Below the pieces are notes generated by a model. It was not told the DNA's origin. It saw only the letters and a program-made list of their open reading frames with translations, and made no database searches. From the NCBI GenBank assembly GCA_030602705.1, contig JAUVZF010000002.1, positions 1 through 64,000 of the forward strand: 64,000 nucleotides of DNA, in the 5' to 3' direction. Below are positions 54,719 through 64,000 of this stretch, piece by piece; within the stretch, counting starts at the first letter, position 1; each line of letters begins with the position of its first letter. The stretch comes from Planctomycetota bacterium (lineage in GTDB: Bacteria; Planctomycetota; Phycisphaerae; FEN-1346). A program made the position numbers and the translations under genes.

Positions 54719-57157
54719 ATGCTGCGCCGTATCACACAGATTCGCAAACGCGACGGGAAAGTCATGCCGTTCGGCGAAGCGAAGATCGCCGATGCGATCT
54801 TCAAGGCGGCCGAGGCCGTCGGAGGAGAAGACCGATTCGTCGCCGACGAACTGGCATCGGCGGTCACCGATTACCTGAACCGCCATTACGAGGGGGATAT
54901 CCCCGGCATCGAAGACATCCAGGACATGGTCGAAAAAGTCCTGATCGAAACCGGGCATGCCAAAACCGCCAAGGCCTATATCCTCTATCGCGACAAACGT
55001 GCCCAGGCGCGGCGGGCGACGATGGTCCGCAAGGCCACGCGCAGCGGGTCGCGCAGTTCCACGGACGTCGCGCTGCTGGTTGACACCGGCGCCAAGGATG
55101 CCCTCTTGCCGTGGGACAAGAGCCGCATCGTCGAGGCCCTGGAGAAGGAGGCGCACCTCGACCCGTCCACCGCCCGCAAGGTGGCCACTGCCGTCGAGGA
55201 GAAGGTGCTGGCCTCGGGCCTGTCGCGCATCTCGACCGGCCTGGTGCGCGAACTGGCGGACAACGAACTGTTCGAACGGGGGCTGACCGGTCGGCTCGAA
55301 CGGCAGAAAGTCCTGGGCATGCCGCGGTTCGACCTGGTGAACCTCATCTATTCGAAGAGCCAGGAGAACTCGAACATCTCGCAGAACAACCCGGAGGCGA
55401 TCAACCTGACGATAGCCGAGACGGTCCTGAAGCAGTTTGCGCTCGGCGAAATCTTCTCACGCGAGGTAGCCGAGGCCCACCTCACCGGCCGCGTTCACCT
55501 GCACGACCTCGGATACCCCACGCGCGTCTATTGCTCCAGCCACAGCCTGGAGTATCTCAAAAAGTACGGTCTGGACCTGGAGAACCTCGACACCAAGAGC
55601 GCTCCGGCCCGCCATGCGCGCACGCTGACGGGCCACCTCAACACGTTCCTGGCGTCGATGCAGGCCTACTACGCGGGGGCGCTTGGCGTGGCCCACATCA
55701 ACATCATGTACGCCCCGTACGTCGAGGAGATGGACGAGAAAACGATGCGGCAGGAGGCGCAGCACCTGATCTTCTCGTGCTCGCAGTCGGCGTTCAGCCG
55801 GGGCGGCCAGACGCTGTTCCTCGACTTCAACATTCACACGGGCGTGCCGAGTTACTTCAAGGACGTGCCCGCGATCGGTCCCGGCGGCAAGTACACCGGC
55901 CGCACGTACGGCGATTATGAGGGTGCCGCCCAGCGGTTCTGCCGCGCCATGCTCGATGTCTGGCGCAAGGGAGACCGCCACGGGCGCCTCTTTGCGTTCC
56001 CGAAGTGCGATTTCCACATCAACGCCGAGACGTTCCGCGAGCCGAAGCAGTTGGAACTCCTGGAGTACGCATGCCGCATCGCCTCCGAAAACGGTGTGCC
56101 GTACTTCGTCTTCGACCGCGACGAGGTGACCCTGAGCGCCTGCTGCCGCCTGCGGACCACCATCGAAGACGATCACATGATCAGGCACCCCGAGAGCATG
56201 CGGTTCTGCGGGTTCCAGAACGTGACGATCAACCTGCCACAGGCCGCCTACCGCGCGGGGCCGGGCAACTGGGACGACCTGTCTCGGAACATCCTCGAGG
56301 CGATGGACATCGCCATGCAGGCCCACCTCGAGAAGCGCGAGTTCGTCAAGGAAATGATGAGCAAGCCCCAGATGCCGCTCTGGCAGATCGGCAGAACCGC
56401 CAAGGACGGCCGGCCGTACGTGGACCTCGATGCCGCCACCTACATCATCGGCCTGGTCGGCCTGAACGAGTGCATCCAGCACATGATGGGCGAGGAACTC
56501 CACGAGCGCGACCGGGCGCTGAAGCGGGGCCTGTGGGTTGTCGCTCACATGTACCGGCAGGCCAAGAAGTACGCCGAGCAGTACGGCCTGAAGGTGAGCC
56601 TGGAAGAGTCGCCGGCCGAAAGCGCCGCCCGCCGCCTCGCCAAGGTCGATATGCGCGACTGGCCGCAGGCCGGCGACGTGCTGAAGGGCGATATCGCAGC
56701 CGACGAGTACTACTACACCAACTCCATTCACCTGCGGGCCGACGCGCCGGTGGACTTGCTCACGCGCATCCGGACGCAGGCCAAGTTCCACAACATGATC
56801 GAGTCCGGCGCCATCATCCACGCGTTTGTCGGCGAGGAACTGCCCCCCGCCGAGAGCATCCTGACGCTGGTCCGCCGGACCTATGAGAAGACGCCGGCGG
56901 CGCAACTGACGATCAGCCCTGAGTTCACCGTCTGCAACGATTGCCACCGAACGACGCCGGGCCTTCATGAAACGTGCTCCTGGTGCGAGTCCGAGGACGT
57001 GTACGGCATGACCCGCATCGTGGGCTACTTCAGCCGCGTGTCGAACTGGAATAAGTCCAAACTGGGCGAACTGAAGGATCGACGCCGCGGCAACTACTCA
57101 GTCACGGGAATCGTCCCGCCCTTGCGGTCGGCCGAGATCGGCACGGCCGCAGGATGA
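54719..57157 (+). CDS. nrdD: Anaerobic (class III) ribonucleoside-triphosphate reductase
   Basis: ATP-cone; LVNLIYSKSQENSNISQNNPEAINLTIAE; C-terminal CNDC...CSWC and glycyl-radical-type MTRIVGYFSRVSNWNKSKLGELKDRRRGNY. Confidence 0.93.
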   Translation: MLRRITQIRKRDGKVMPFGEAKIADAIFKAAEAVGGEDRFVADELASAVTDYLNRHYEGDIPGIEDIQDMVEKVLIETGHAKTAKAYILYRDKRAQARRATMVRKATRSGSRSSTDVALLVDTGAKDALLPWDKSRIVEALEKEAHLDPSTARKVATAVEEKVLASGLSRISTGLVRELADNELFERGLTGRLERQKVLGMPRFDLVNLIYSKSQENSNISQNNPEAINLTIAETVLKQFALGEIFSREVAEAHLTGRVHLHDLGYPTRVYCSSHSLEYLKKYGLDLENLDTKSAPARHARTLTGHLNTFLASMQAYYAGALGVAHINIMYAPYVEEMDEKTMRQEAQHLIFSCSQSAFSRGGQTLFLDFNIHTGVPSYFKDVPAIGPGGKYTGRTYGDYEGAAQRFCRAMLDVWRKGDRHGRLFAFPKCDFHINAETFREPKQLELLEYACRIASENGVPYFVFDRDEVTLSACCRLRTTIEDDHMIRHPESMRFCGFQNVTINLPQAAYRAGPGNWDDLSRNILEAMDIAMQAHLEKREFVKEMMSKPQMPLWQIGRTAKDGRPYVDLDAATYIIGLVGLNECIQHMMGEELHERDRALKRGLWVVAHMYRQAKKYAEQYGLKVSLEESPAESAARRLAKVDMRDWPQAGDVLKGDIAADEYYYTNSIHLRADAPVDLLTRIRTQAKFHNMIESGAIIHAFVGEELPPAESILTLVRRTYEKTPAAQLTISPEFTVCNDCHRTTPGLHETCSWCESEDVYGMTRIVGYFSRVSNWNKSKLGELKDRRRGNYSVTGIVPPLRSAEIGTAAG

Positions 57158-57336
57158 GGCGCGCCTGGGAGGGAGGCGCGCCTCCGCGGACGGCAGGTTG
57201 GTTGGAGACCCCTTGTTGACGGAGGAGCCGGGAGCCGCAAGGCCGCCTTTCGCCGTCCCGGCTCCCCGTCGCTTCCGGGGTCAGGTCGAACGGGCGAGTG
57301 TGCAGGCCCTGGGGCCGACGGAAGGGGACGCGAGTC

Positions 57337-57675
57337 GTGCAGACGGTGCGAGAGCAGGACCAGCAGTATCGAGGTGGAACCAGTGGCGTCAAGTACCTCT
57401 TCCGCGGGCCGAGGATCGACTGGGGCGTCATCCTCTTCGCCCCCGGCGAGCAGCTCGGACGCCACAGGCACAACCAGGTCGAGGAAACGTTCTACTTCGT
57501 CGAAGGGGATGGCGGACGCATCATCGTCGATGATGCCGAGCACCCGATCGTGACCGGTGCGGCGTTTCGCATCGAGCCGGGAGAGGTGCACAACATCATC
57601 AACGATACGTCCACGCCCTTGAAGGCCGTCTTCATCAAGTCGGCTTACTTGCCACAGGACAAAGTCAACGTCTGA
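57337..57675 (+). CDS. Cupin-domain protein
   Basis: FAPGEQLGRHRHNQVEETFYFVEGDGGRIIV...FRIEPGEVHNIIND; start uncertain. Confidence 0.82.
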   Translation: MQTVREQDQQYRGGTSGVKYLFRGPRIDWGVILFAPGEQLGRHRHNQVEETFYFVEGDGGRIIVDDAEHPIVTGAAFRIEPGEVHNIINDTSTPLKAVFIKSAYLPQDKVNV

Positions 57676-57765
57676 CGCCGCCGCAGCGCGGGGCCGGCTG
57701 AAATGACGCGGGGCCATGCGGTACAGACACGAACCAACGTGACATCAGAATGCGTAGGGGGTACC

Positions 57766-58059
57766 ATGAAGTTCGAAGTCTATGGAAAAAACGGCTGTCC
57801 CAAGTGCAAGAGCACCATGGAAAAACTGGCCCTTCTGATCGGCAAAGCCGACGGCCGGGACCACGTCCTCGTCGCCTACCATGATATGGAGACGGTCGAG
57901 GGGATGGCCGAGGGGGCGTTCAACGACGTCACGGACATTCCGACCACGATCCTCCGCACCGAAACCGGCGAACCGATGGCCCGATGGGAAGGCAAGTTGC
58001 CCCCCTCGGTCGAGGTCAAGGCGTTTCTCGCTTCAGCCCCAGGCGGCCCGGTGCAGTGA
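57766..58059 (+). CDS. Glutaredoxin/thioredoxin-like protein (CPKC)
   Basis: MKFEVYGKNGCPKCKSTMEKLALLIG; TDIPTTIL cis-Pro region. Confidence 0.85.
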   Translation: MKFEVYGKNGCPKCKSTMEKLALLIGKADGRDHVLVAYHDMETVEGMAEGAFNDVTDIPTTILRTETGEPMARWEGKLPPSVEVKAFLASAPGGPVQ

Positions 58060-58805
58060 ATACCGACGCGCCCCAACCATTGCCGCCCATCGCCGGATAT
58101 CATCCGACGACGCTCGTCGATTGGCCCGGCCGTCTCGCGTCAATCGTCTTCCTGCCGCGATGCAACCTGCGGTGCCGCTTCTGCCATGCCGGGCCGCTGC
58201 TTACGGAGTCCGCCGACACGATTCCGCTCGAGAGCATCCTGGAGCACGTGGCCTCGCACGAGGGGTGGCTCGACGGCATGGTGATCTGCGGCGGGGAACC
58301 GACCATCTGGCCGACGCTTCCCGCCTTGTGCGAACGGTTCCGCAGCGCGGGCCTCGCCGTCAAACTCGACACCAACGGGACGTTCCCGGACCGCATCGCC
58401 GCCCTCCTGGACGCCTCTCTTCTCGACACCGTCGCGATGGACCTGAAGGCCCCGCTCGACGACCGCTACCACCGGGTCTGCGGCGCACCCGGCATGGACC
58501 TCTCGCTCGTCGAGCGCTCGATGCATCTGCTGATGGAAGGCCGGGTGGACTATGAGTTCCGCACCACCGTCTGCCCGACCTTCATCGGCGAAGACGAGAT
58601 CCGCGCCATGGGTGCCTCCATCGCCGGCGCGAGCCGCTGGAACCTCCAACGCTTCGAGCCGACCTATGCCCTGGACCCCGCCCTGCGCGACGTGGTGCCG
58701 TACGGGCCGGCCCAGATGGAAGCCCTGGCCGAAATCGGCCGCACCTACGTCGCCCGCTGCCGCATCCGCGGCCGGCCGGCCGAGCAGGCGGCCCGCGCGG
58801 GCTGA
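58056..58805 (+). CDS. nrdG: Anaerobic RNR-activating radical SAM protein (NrdG-like)
   Basis: TTLVDWPGRLASIVFLPRCNLRCRFCHAGPLL (CxxxCxxC); GTGA overlap with the upstream gene; near nrdD. Confidence 0.88.
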   Translation: MNTDAPQPLPPIAGYHPTTLVDWPGRLASIVFLPRCNLRCRFCHAGPLLTESADTIPLESILEHVASHEGWLDGMVICGGEPTIWPTLPALCERFRSAGLAVKLDTNGTFPDRIAALLDASLLDTVAMDLKAPLDDRYHRVCGAPGMDLSLVERSMHLLMEGRVDYEFRTTVCPTFIGEDEIRAMGASIAGASRWNLQRFEPTYALDPALRDVVPYGPAQMEALAEIGRTYVARCRIRGRPAEQAARAG

Positions 58806-59032
58806 GCCCGTGCACCCTCCGCTCACCCACCAGATTTTGGGGTCTCAGGACGCCCTTGACACACGTCGTGCCACTTTCTACAGTGCAGGTCCGTCGGGCC
58901 GTCACGGGGCGGGGGCGCTGTGACGGCCCCGCGGTAGGGCAAACAGATTGAAAAACCGCACCTTGGAGCCGCATTGGCTAAAGTCCGATAACCCGCGCCG
59001 TCGATACGTTGTACATTGAGAGCGGGGTCTGT

Positions 59033-60736
59033 ATGCGCGCGAGCCGGACTTCACAAATGGTCGGGCGGAGGCCTTCCGTCTACACCTCCGCCATGCTCTG
59101 CCTGGCGGTTGCCGCCTTGGCTGCGCTCTGCCCGTCCTGCTTGCGCGACCGCGAAGCCCGGGAGCCGCGCACCCCGCGCGACGTCGAAGTCCCCGATTAC
59201 CTCAAGGACACCATCGGCGCGGTTGCCCGGTTCGCCGGCCGCGAGTTCGTTGCCGTGCAGGGTTACGGTTTCGTGACCAGCCTCGATGGCACGGGGACCA
59301 AGGTCGTGCCCCCCGGCGTACGCCAGCAGGTCCTCGACATGATGCGCCGCAACAAGGTGGAACGCCCCGAGGAAGTCCTCGCCGATCCCGAGACGGCCGT
59401 CGTGGCGGTCAGCGGACGGCTCAGGCCGGGCATCAGCAAAGGCGAACTGTTCGACCTTGCCGTGCAGACCATCCCCAGGACCGACACGACCAGCCTCGAA
59501 GGCGGCTTCCTCCTGCAATGCGATCTCTCGCGCGTCAGGCTCACACGTGGGGTGGAATCGCGAGGCGAACCGCTGGCGCTGGGGCGCGGCAGCATTTTCG
59601 TCTCGCCGTTCGGTTCGGAGGGCAAACCGAAGGGGAGCGGCGATCCGCGCATCGGCCGCGTACTGGCCGGCGGCAAGGCGCTCCTGTCGCGCCACTTCCG
59701 GCTCGCACTTCTGACCCCCTCCGTCAGGACCGCCGACCAGGTCGTCCGCCTCGTGAACGCCCGCTTCCCGGACGCCGCCTCGGGCACCCAGGATCCCGGG
59801 CGGATCGACCTGGGTGTGCCGAAACACTTCCAAGAGGACAAGACGCGCTTCCTGGATCTTGTCGGGGCGATCTACATGCGCGAAACCCCGGGTGCCCGTG
59901 ACAGACGGGTCCGGCTCCTCCTCGAAACGCTCGAGGCCGGCGAGGACATGGATCGCGTGGCCCTGTGCCTGGAAGCCTTCGGCCCGACGGTGGCGCCGCG
60001 CCTGCACGGCCTCGGCGAGCACCCACGCGAAGCGGTCCGGTTCTACGTGGGCCGCACGCTGGCTCATCTTCAGGACGCCAGGGCCGTTCACATCCTCGAA
60101 CGCCTTGTCACCGACGACCGCTCGACGTTCCAGGAGCAGGCGGTCGAGGCCCTGGGTAAACTTCGCAGCGGCCTCGGGCTTGGCGTGCTCGGTCGCGCGC
60201 TGAACGCGGCGAGCGCTCGGGTGCGCGTGGCGGCCTGGCGTCAGATGGACCGGCTGGCCCCGCAGACGTTCCCGGCCCGCACGTTCACCGACAAGTTCAC
60301 CTTGAGCACCGTCGCGACGCGAGGCGAGCCGTTCATCTACGTGGCGCGGACCCTCAAGCCGCAGATCGCCGTCTTCGGCAACGTGGCGATCCGGCCCCCC
60401 GTTCTGGCCGAGACCCGCCGCGTAACCGCCACGGTACTCGAGAACGAGGACACGCTCAAACTCATCTCTCGCCGACGCTCCAGAGACGTGCGCGTCGAGG
60501 CGGCCCTCGACGTCAAGAACCTTGTCGAGAAACTGGTGTTGCCGTTCGGCATCAGCGAAACGCAGCCAAAGGTGCAGGGCCTCGATCTTGGGTACGGCGA
60601 CGTTGTGGGCCTGCTGCACGAAATGTCGCGCAAGGGAGCCCTGACCGGACCGATCGTGCTTCAGCCGCTTGAGTACCGGATCCCGGCCGGCCGGCCGGTG
60701 GCACGCCCGATCAGCACCACGGGGGAGAAAGAGTGA
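59033..60736 (+). CDS. FlgI-related lipoprotein with HEAT-like repeats
   Basis: Signal/lipobox region LAALCPSC; FlgI-like VAVQGYGFVTSLDGTGTKV; HEAT-like ARAVHILERLVTDDRSTFQEQAVEALGKL. Confidence 0.65.
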   Translation: MRASRTSQMVGRRPSVYTSAMLCLAVAALAALCPSCLRDREAREPRTPRDVEVPDYLKDTIGAVARFAGREFVAVQGYGFVTSLDGTGTKVVPPGVRQQVLDMMRRNKVERPEEVLADPETAVVAVSGRLRPGISKGELFDLAVQTIPRTDTTSLEGGFLLQCDLSRVRLTRGVESRGEPLALGRGSIFVSPFGSEGKPKGSGDPRIGRVLAGGKALLSRHFRLALLTPSVRTADQVVRLVNARFPDAASGTQDPGRIDLGVPKHFQEDKTRFLDLVGAIYMRETPGARDRRVRLLLETLEAGEDMDRVALCLEAFGPTVAPRLHGLGEHPREAVRFYVGRTLAHLQDARAVHILERLVTDDRSTFQEQAVEALGKLRSGLGLGVLGRALNAASARVRVAAWRQMDRLAPQTFPARTFTDKFTLSTVATRGEPFIYVARTLKPQIAVFGNVAIRPPVLAETRRVTATVLENEDTLKLISRRRSRDVRVEAALDVKNLVEKLVLPFGISETQPKVQGLDLGYGDVVGLLHEMSRKGALTGPIVLQPLEYRIPAGRPVARPISTTGEKE

Positions 60737-60820
60737 CCCGGCGTCGCGGCGTCGCCGGACGCGCCATCTGAACCGCCGGCGCCCCGACCGGGGCGCCGTG
60801 CAGAGGGGAGTACCGACAGC

Positions 60821-63800
60821 GTGGAACTGAAGAGACTGGAACTGTTCGGATTCAAATCCTTTGCGGACCGGACCCCCTTCGAGTTCGACTCCGGCATCAC
60901 GGTCATCGTCGGACCGAACGGGTGCGGCAAGTCGAACATCGTCGATGCCGTCAAGTGGGTCCTCGGCGAGCAGAGCCCCAAGAGCCTTCGCGGCCGCGAA
61001 ATGGCCGACGTCATCTTCGCCGGGTCCGAGAGCCGGCGAAGCCTCGGCTTTGCGGAAGCCACGCTCACCTTCGACAACTCAAGCGGAATGCTGCCGATCG
61101 ACACGACCGAGGTCGAAGTCAGCCGCCGCCTCTACCGCAGCGGCGAGTCGGAGTACCTGCTCAACCGCAAACCCTGTCGCCTGCGCGATATCCGCGAACT
61201 GTTCATGGACACGGGCGTCGGCGTCGATGCCTACAGCCTCATCGAGCAGGGCAAGGTGGACGTGCTGCTCCAGTCCAACCCGCACGAACGCCGTCTTATC
61301 TTCGAAGAGGCCGCCGGCATCTCCAAGTACAAGGCCAAACGCAAGGAGGCCGAGCGGAAACTCGCTCGCACAGAGCAGAACCTCTTGCGCCTCGGCGATA
61401 TCCTCCAAGAAGTCGAGCGGCGACTCCGAAGCGTCAAGTACCAGGCAGGAAAGGCACGCAACTATAAGCAGTACACCGCCCGGCTGAAGGAACTGCGGGT
61501 CTCCTACGCCCTGAACCAGTATCACGAGCACACCGCCGCCCTCGCCGCCCAGCAGACCGATATCGACGACCTCCAGAACCAGCGCTCGGCCCGGTCGGGT
61601 CATCTGGCACAACTCGACCAGCAGCGGTCGGCGCTCGAAGCAGAGTTGATGGACCTGGAGAATCGGGTCCGGCAGGTCGACGCCCGCTTGGGCGAGGTCC
61701 GCTCCGGCCTGGCCGCCCGCGACAACGAGATCGGGTTCCACCGCACGCGCGTGGACGAACTTCGCCAGATCATCGGGCGCGACCGGCGCAAGATCGGCGA
61801 ACTCTCGGACCATCTCCGGGAGGCCGACGCCGCCGTCGAAACACGCCGCACCAGCATGGCCGACGTCGCCGTCGCAGCACGCGACCAGGAAACAACCGTC
61901 GCGTCCATCGAGCAGCGGCTGCGCGACCTCTCCGGACAGGTCCGGAACCTGACCGGCCGCATCGAACACGCCAAAACGGCGATGCTCGACCTGGCCCAGG
62001 AGCGCACGCGGCACAGCAGCCGCCAGGCCAGCCTCGACCTTCGCCTCGAGACGCTCCAGGGCCAGACCCGCAAACTCCACGCCCGGCGCGACGAGATCGC
62101 AACCTCGCTCCACGAGATCGCCCGCCAGGAAGAGGCCTTCCGCCGCGAAGGCGAGACGCTCAAACGCGAGATCGCCGACCGTCGCGGACGCCTCGAGGCG
62201 AAACGACGCGAGGCCGAGGCCAGGCAGCAGCAGGCCGAGCAGGTCGGGGAGCAGTTCGCCCGCGCCAAAGAGGAAGCCTCCGCACTCGACAGCCGCCGTG
62301 ACCTGCTCGAAGACCTCGAACGCCGCGGCGAGGGCATCCCCGCCGCCGTTCGAAAGGTTGCCGAAGCGATCCGGACGGGCGGTGTCGGCGAGCGATGGCG
62401 CGGCATGGTGGCCGATCTGATTGAAGTGGACGCCGACCACGCCGTCGTTATCGAGTCGGCCCTTGGGCCGGCCGAGAAACTCCTGATCGCCGACCGCCAG
62501 GCCGACGTTCTGGCCCTTGCCCGCCGTCTGGAGGGTCAACTCTCCGGCCAGGTCCGCTTCCTCGCCCTGGATGCCATCCAGCCGGTTACCAACGGCCACG
62601 ACCCTTCGGCTGGCTCAGGGCAGGCCCTGTCGGCTTACCCGGAGGCGGTCGGGTGGGCGACGGACTACGTGCGTGCGGCCGAGTCGATCCGCCCGGTGAT
62701 CGAGCATCTGCTGGCCCGGACGATCGTCGTGCGGACGCTCGACGGCGCAGCCGAACTGGCTCGCGGGCCGCTTCGGGGTTACCGCTTCGTCACCCTCTCG
62801 GGCAGCGTTCTAGAGGCCGACGGGTGCATCGCGATCGGGCCGCCCGGACCCGAGACGAGCCTGATTTCCCGGCGGTCGGAGTTGCTCGCGATCCGGCGCC
62901 GGCAGGGGGACCTCAGAGCACGCATCGAACGTCTCGACGACCAGCGCCGCCGGGCCCTCGAAGTGCTGGCCGCGCTCGACGAGACCCAGCAGGAACTCAG
63001 GCAGGAGATTTACGAGGCGTCGATGCGGAAGGTCGAGGTCGAGGGACGACTCCGGCGCCTCGCCGAGACGCGCCGGCAGTTTCAGACCGAAAGACCGGTC
63101 CTCGAAAGCGAACTCGAGGACCTGGCCCGTCAGCGCCGCGAGGCGAGCGACGCACGCGACGCCACCGCACGCGAGATCGCCGGGATCGAGCGGCGCGAGG
63201 CCGGGCAGCAGGCGGCCATCGCCGAGCAAGTCGCGCAGCAGGAGAGGCTCACTCGCCGGCGCGACGCCTGCGAGCAGGAGCGGACCGGCGCCCACGTGAC
63301 CCTGGCTCAGTTGCGCGAGAAACACACCGCGCTCGTGGACGGGCTGGCCGCTGCACGTCGCGACCTGGCTGCCACACGCAGCGGCATCGAAGAGGGCCGC
63401 ACGGAACTGGCCCAGTGCCAACAGCGAGTTCGCGAGTCGGAGCAGGCGATGCTCCGCCTTCAGTCGGAACTCGCGACCCTCTTCATGGACAAGGAGTCGG
63501 CCGAGGCCGACGCCCGCCGCCTGGCGAGCGACCGGGCCGAGCGGCGCGACACCGTCTCCGCCCTCTCGCGCGAGGCCCGGACCATCGAGGGCGAGAGCAA
63601 CGAACTGCAGCAGCACATCCACGAACGCGAACTCCAGCAACGCGAACTCCTGACCAAACGCGACGACCTCGTCAGCCGAGTCCGCGATGATTTCGGCATG
63701 GACCTGGTCGAACGGTATGCCCAGTGGCAGGCCGAGCAGGTTGACTGGGACGCCGTCGCCGAGGAAATCCGCGAACTCCAGGCGAAGATCGAACGCCTCG

Positions 63801-64000
63801 GCGCCGTCAACCTCGACGCCATCGACGAGCAGGAGGCACTCGGACAGCGGGCCGCGTTCCTGCGGAAGCAGAACGACGACCTCGTCAAGGCACGCGAGAC
63901 GCTGAGCGGCCTCATCGACCGGATCAACCACGAGAGCCGCCAGCGATTCCTAACCACCTTCGACGCCGTCCGCGGGCACTTCCAGGAACTGTTCCGGAAA
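60821..64000 (+). CDS. smc: Chromosome segregation protein SMC (3' truncated by window edge)
   Basis: GTG start; VELKRLELFGFKSFADRTPFEFDSGITVIVGPNGCGKSNIVDAVKWVLGEQSPKSLRG; coiled coils and hinge; no stop in the window, hence absent from the ORF track. Confidence 0.95.
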   Translation, partial: MELKRLELFGFKSFADRTPFEFDSGITVIVGPNGCGKSNIVDAVKWVLGEQSPKSLRGREMADVIFAGSESRRSLGFAEATLTFDNSSGMLPIDTTEVEVSRRLYRSGESEYLLNRKPCRLRDIRELFMDTGVGVDAYSLIEQGKVDVLLQSNPHERRLIFEEAAGISKYKAKRKEAERKLARTEQNLLRLGDILQEVERRLRSVKYQAGKARNYKQYTARLKELRVSYALNQYHEHTAALAAQQTDIDDLQNQRSARSGHLAQLDQQRSALEAELMDLENRVRQVDARLGEVRSGLAARDNEIGFHRTRVDELRQIIGRDRRKIGELSDHLREADAAVETRRTSMADVAVAARDQETTVASIEQRLRDLSGQVRNLTGRIEHAKTAMLDLAQERTRHSSRQASLDLRLETLQGQTRKLHARRDEIATSLHEIARQEEAFRREGETLKREIADRRGRLEAKRREAEARQQQAEQVGEQFARAKEEASALDSRRDLLEDLERRGEGIPAAVRKVAEAIRTGGVGERWRGMVADLIEVDADHAVVIESALGPAEKLLIADRQADVLALARRLEGQLSGQVRFLALDAIQPVTNGHDPSAGSGQALSAYPEAVGWATDYVRAAESIRPVIEHLLARTIVVRTLDGAAELARGPLRGYRFVTLSGSVLEADGCIAIGPPGPETSLISRRSELLAIRRRQGDLRARIERLDDQRRRALEVLAALDETQQELRQEIYEASMRKVEVEGRLRRLAETRRQFQTERPVLESELEDLARQRREASDARDATAREIAGIERREAGQQAAIAEQVAQQERLTRRRDACEQERTGAHVTLAQLREKHTALVDGLAAARRDLAATRSGIEEGRTELAQCQQRVRESEQAMLRLQSELATLFMDKESAEADARRLASDRAERRDTVSALSREARTIEGESNELQQHIHERELQQRELLTKRDDLVSRVRDDFGMDLVERYAQWQAEQVDWDAVAEEIRELQAKIERLGAVNLDAIDEQEALGQRAAFLRKQNDDLVKARETLSGLIDRINHESRQRFLTTFDAVRGHFQELFRK

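Noticed and set aside
55457-56968. 503-aa minus-strand ORF
   Set aside because: Antisense of nrdD; no domain signal.

Overview
High-GC bacterial chromosomal window. Gene content (PEP-CTERM protein, PQQ/YVTN propellers, GH29 fucosidases, many UroD/MtaA paralogues, HEAT proteins) suggests a planctomycete/PVC-type genome; this lineage call is inference. All calls come from reading the sequence and the ORF track; no database search was run. Main blocks: (i) secreted propeller, cytochrome and transglutaminase-like genes (1-12 kb); (ii) tRNA-Arg(CCG), a hisH remnant and a tiny Lys-rich protein gene missing from the ORF track (11.8-12.7 kb); (iii) S41 protease, ROK kinase, HEAT protein, FolK and DapL (12.8-20.6 kb); (iv) a decayed defence-like patch with an internally deleted DNA methyltransferase, an HD dNTPase-like protein and a YwgA/Panacea-like protein (20.9-23.5 kb); (v) a deoxysugar catabolic cluster with two rhaM-like genes, two GH29, one DUF5703/GH95-like protein, a sugar ABC transporter and three UroD/MtaA-like methyltransferases (24.6-37.7 kb); (vi) PriA, SmpB and a binding protein/sensor kinase/response regulator/GGDEF cassette; (vii) VIT-VWA and ARPP-1-like proteins; (viii) a ParA ATPase fused to a CBM48/AMPK-type domain; (ix) dCMP deaminase, NrdR, NrdD, cupin, glutaredoxin-like and NrdG-like genes; (x) a FlgI-HEAT lipoprotein and SMC (cut by the window edge). 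The most striking non-gene signal is a family of four miniature mobile elements. They share termini GTAC(G/C)TGTTTAGCG...CGCTAAACA(C/G)GTAC and are flanked by 8-bp perfect or near-perfect direct repeats. One copy is inserted in frame (+61 codons) within the signal peptide of the sugar-binding lipoprotein.
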